Source: Holophagales bacterium (lineage in GTDB: Bacteria; Acidobacteriota; Holophagae; Holophagales; Holophagaceae). Taken from it: DNA of 6,861 nt. The stretch spans positions 1 through 6,861 of the forward strand of contig JAITFL010000075.1 of NCBI GenBank assembly GCA_031281385.1, in the 5' to 3' direction. The position numbers and the translations under genes were made by a program. Each line of letters begins with the position of its first letter. Positions within the stretch are counted from its first letter, which is position 1. The notes below the pieces were generated by a model. It was not told the origin of the DNA, made no database searches, and saw only the letters and a list, made by a program, of their open reading frames with translations. Positions 6,162 through 6,861 of this stretch are shown here, one piece after another.

Positions 6162-6861
6162 GTGAGTCTTTCCTTAACAGATTTCGCGCAACTCGCCCAG
6201 ACAACTCTCCGGCTGCTGCAAATGTACACCGCGAGCCATCCAAGGGCCAGCGAATCATCGCAACTGATGCTTAAAAAGCTGAATGAGTACTTTGAACAAT
6301 CCCCAAAAATCAAAATCGCGGCCAGCAACGGAATGTTGTTCATGGATGGCCACCCAAGCGAATCCCGCAGCGTACACACGACCAATTTCTGCAAGACCCT
6401 CACAGAGCGCATGATCTCTGGCTTCCAACTTGAAAAGGGACTGGAGCATGACGAGCTTGTCGGCCTGCTTGAAGTGCTGCTCCTAAAGCCCGCCCGCATA
6501 TTCGAGATGGGTGGCGCCGAGGCGATCATCGCTTCCAAAAAAATGAAGCACGTCCAATTGACGCACACAAAATTCCTCGAGCTTAAACCCAACGAAGAAG
6601 CGTACACGGCATCGCCTGGGGAAATCTCGGACGAAGAGGCCGAAAGGCGCAGGCTGTTCAATCTGTGGCTGGCCTGTTTCAAAGAGTGTACGCAACAGGG
6701 AGCCAAAAAAGTCGAAGGCTCTTTTTGGAAGCCGCCATTCAAGGGCGCGTTGCCCCAAGCGAGCCTGAATGACGCAGGACGCTTGGCTTCAGACCTTAGA
6801 TGGGATGTATCCTCCCCCCCCCCGATCCATTGGGAGGCAGTCCAGCTTGCGCTGGAAAATC
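6162..6861 (+). CDS. N-terminal part of a HEAT-repeat/HD-associated type protein (truncated by window edge)
   Basis: An open frame from GTG 6162 continues past the right edge (233 codons seen). GAGGGGAG (6146-6153) lies 8 nt upstream, and no earlier start has comparable support. Residues about 10-140 resemble a domain found at the N-terminus of large HEAT-repeat, HD or GGDEF proteins in Acidobacteriota and Myxococcota: a helix leading to YTASHPRA (22-29), a strand-turn IAASNGMLFMDGHP (52-65), a helix ending in GFQLEKGLEHDELVGLLEVL (87-106), then GGAEAII and the strand HVQLTHTKFLEL (130-141). A charged linker (EISDEEAERRR, 154-164) precedes further helices. The role of this domain is not established and the defining C-terminal half is missing, so no function can be given. 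The gene has no signal peptide. A run of ten C (6814-6823) lies in the coding frame. The assignment comes from remembered family patterns and is moderate. Confidence 0.75.
   Translation, partial: MSLSLTDFAQLAQTTLRLLQMYTASHPRASESSQLMLKKLNEYFEQSPKIKIAASNGMLFMDGHPSESRSVHTTNFCKTLTERMISGFQLEKGLEHDELVGLLEVLLLKPARIFEMGGAEAIIASKKMKHVQLTHTKFLELKPNEEAYTASPGEISDEEAERRRLFNLWLACFKECTQQGAKKVEGSFWKPPFKGALPQASLNDAGRLASDLRWDVSSPPPIHWEAVQLALEN
6814..6823 (+). repeat. C10 homopolymer inside the last gene
   Basis: Ten consecutive C residues encode part of Ser-Ser-Pro-Pro-Pro. With the written length the frame remains open to the window end. A gain or loss of one base would shift the frame. Confidence 0.95.

Noticed and set aside
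6158..6742. Minus-strand ORF of 194 codons opposite the last gene
   Set aside because: The plus-strand frame has a good ribosome-binding site, stays open to the window end and shows a recognisable domain pattern. The minus frame is Ser- and Cys-rich without motifs.

Overview
The window is about 6.9 kb of gene-dense bacterial chromosome with two operon-like gene groups facing away from each other. The organism looks like a Gram-negative bacterium: there is an outer-membrane beta-barrel with a signal peptide and an aromatic C-terminus. Most genes have clear Shine-Dalgarno sequences (AAGGA, AAGGAG, AGGAGA, GAGGGG), which argues against Bacteroidota. A DUF2911 protein and an N-terminal domain typical of HEAT-repeat/HD-type proteins would fit Acidobacteriota or a similar phylum. 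That placement is an inference with low to moderate confidence.

Left group (minus strand, reading leftward from about 2989): a small outer-membrane beta-barrel protein (2408-2989), an unrecognised multi-pass membrane protein (1689-2345), and uvrC (from a GTG at 1686 to the left edge). The uvrC start lies 2 nt after the stop of the membrane protein, so the two are probably translated together. uvrC runs off the window in its final helix-hairpin-helix region; the visible 562 residues carry every catalytic and Fe-S ligand position expected.

The divergent intergenic region (2990-3137) holds a 22-bp, almost perfect inverted repeat with a 4-nt loop (3063-3110), next to the likely promoter of the right group.

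Right group (plus strand, from 3138): a glyoxalase II-like metallo-beta-lactamase-fold hydrolase (3138-3758), an exported DUF2911 protein with a helical TPR-like tail (3766-4698), queE with an unusual CTG start (4702-5310), an HD-domain phosphohydrolase (5378-6058), and the N-terminal 233 residues of a large protein of the HEAT-repeat-associated type (6162 to the right edge). The first three are almost contiguous (gaps of 7 and 3 nt), with each ribosome-binding site inside the end of the preceding gene. The group looks like housekeeping and stress functions sharing transcription rather than a single pathway: hydrolase or detoxification, periplasmic protein, 7-deazaguanine synthesis, phosphohydrolase.

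I found no mobile element, CRISPR array, tRNA or rRNA, and no clear new defence or biosynthetic system. The most interesting points are the large intergenic hairpin, the CTG-started queE with a CX9CX2C cluster loop, the orphan membrane protein coupled to uvrC, and two homopolymer tracts (C6A7 in uvrC, C10 in the last gene) that could change reading frame.
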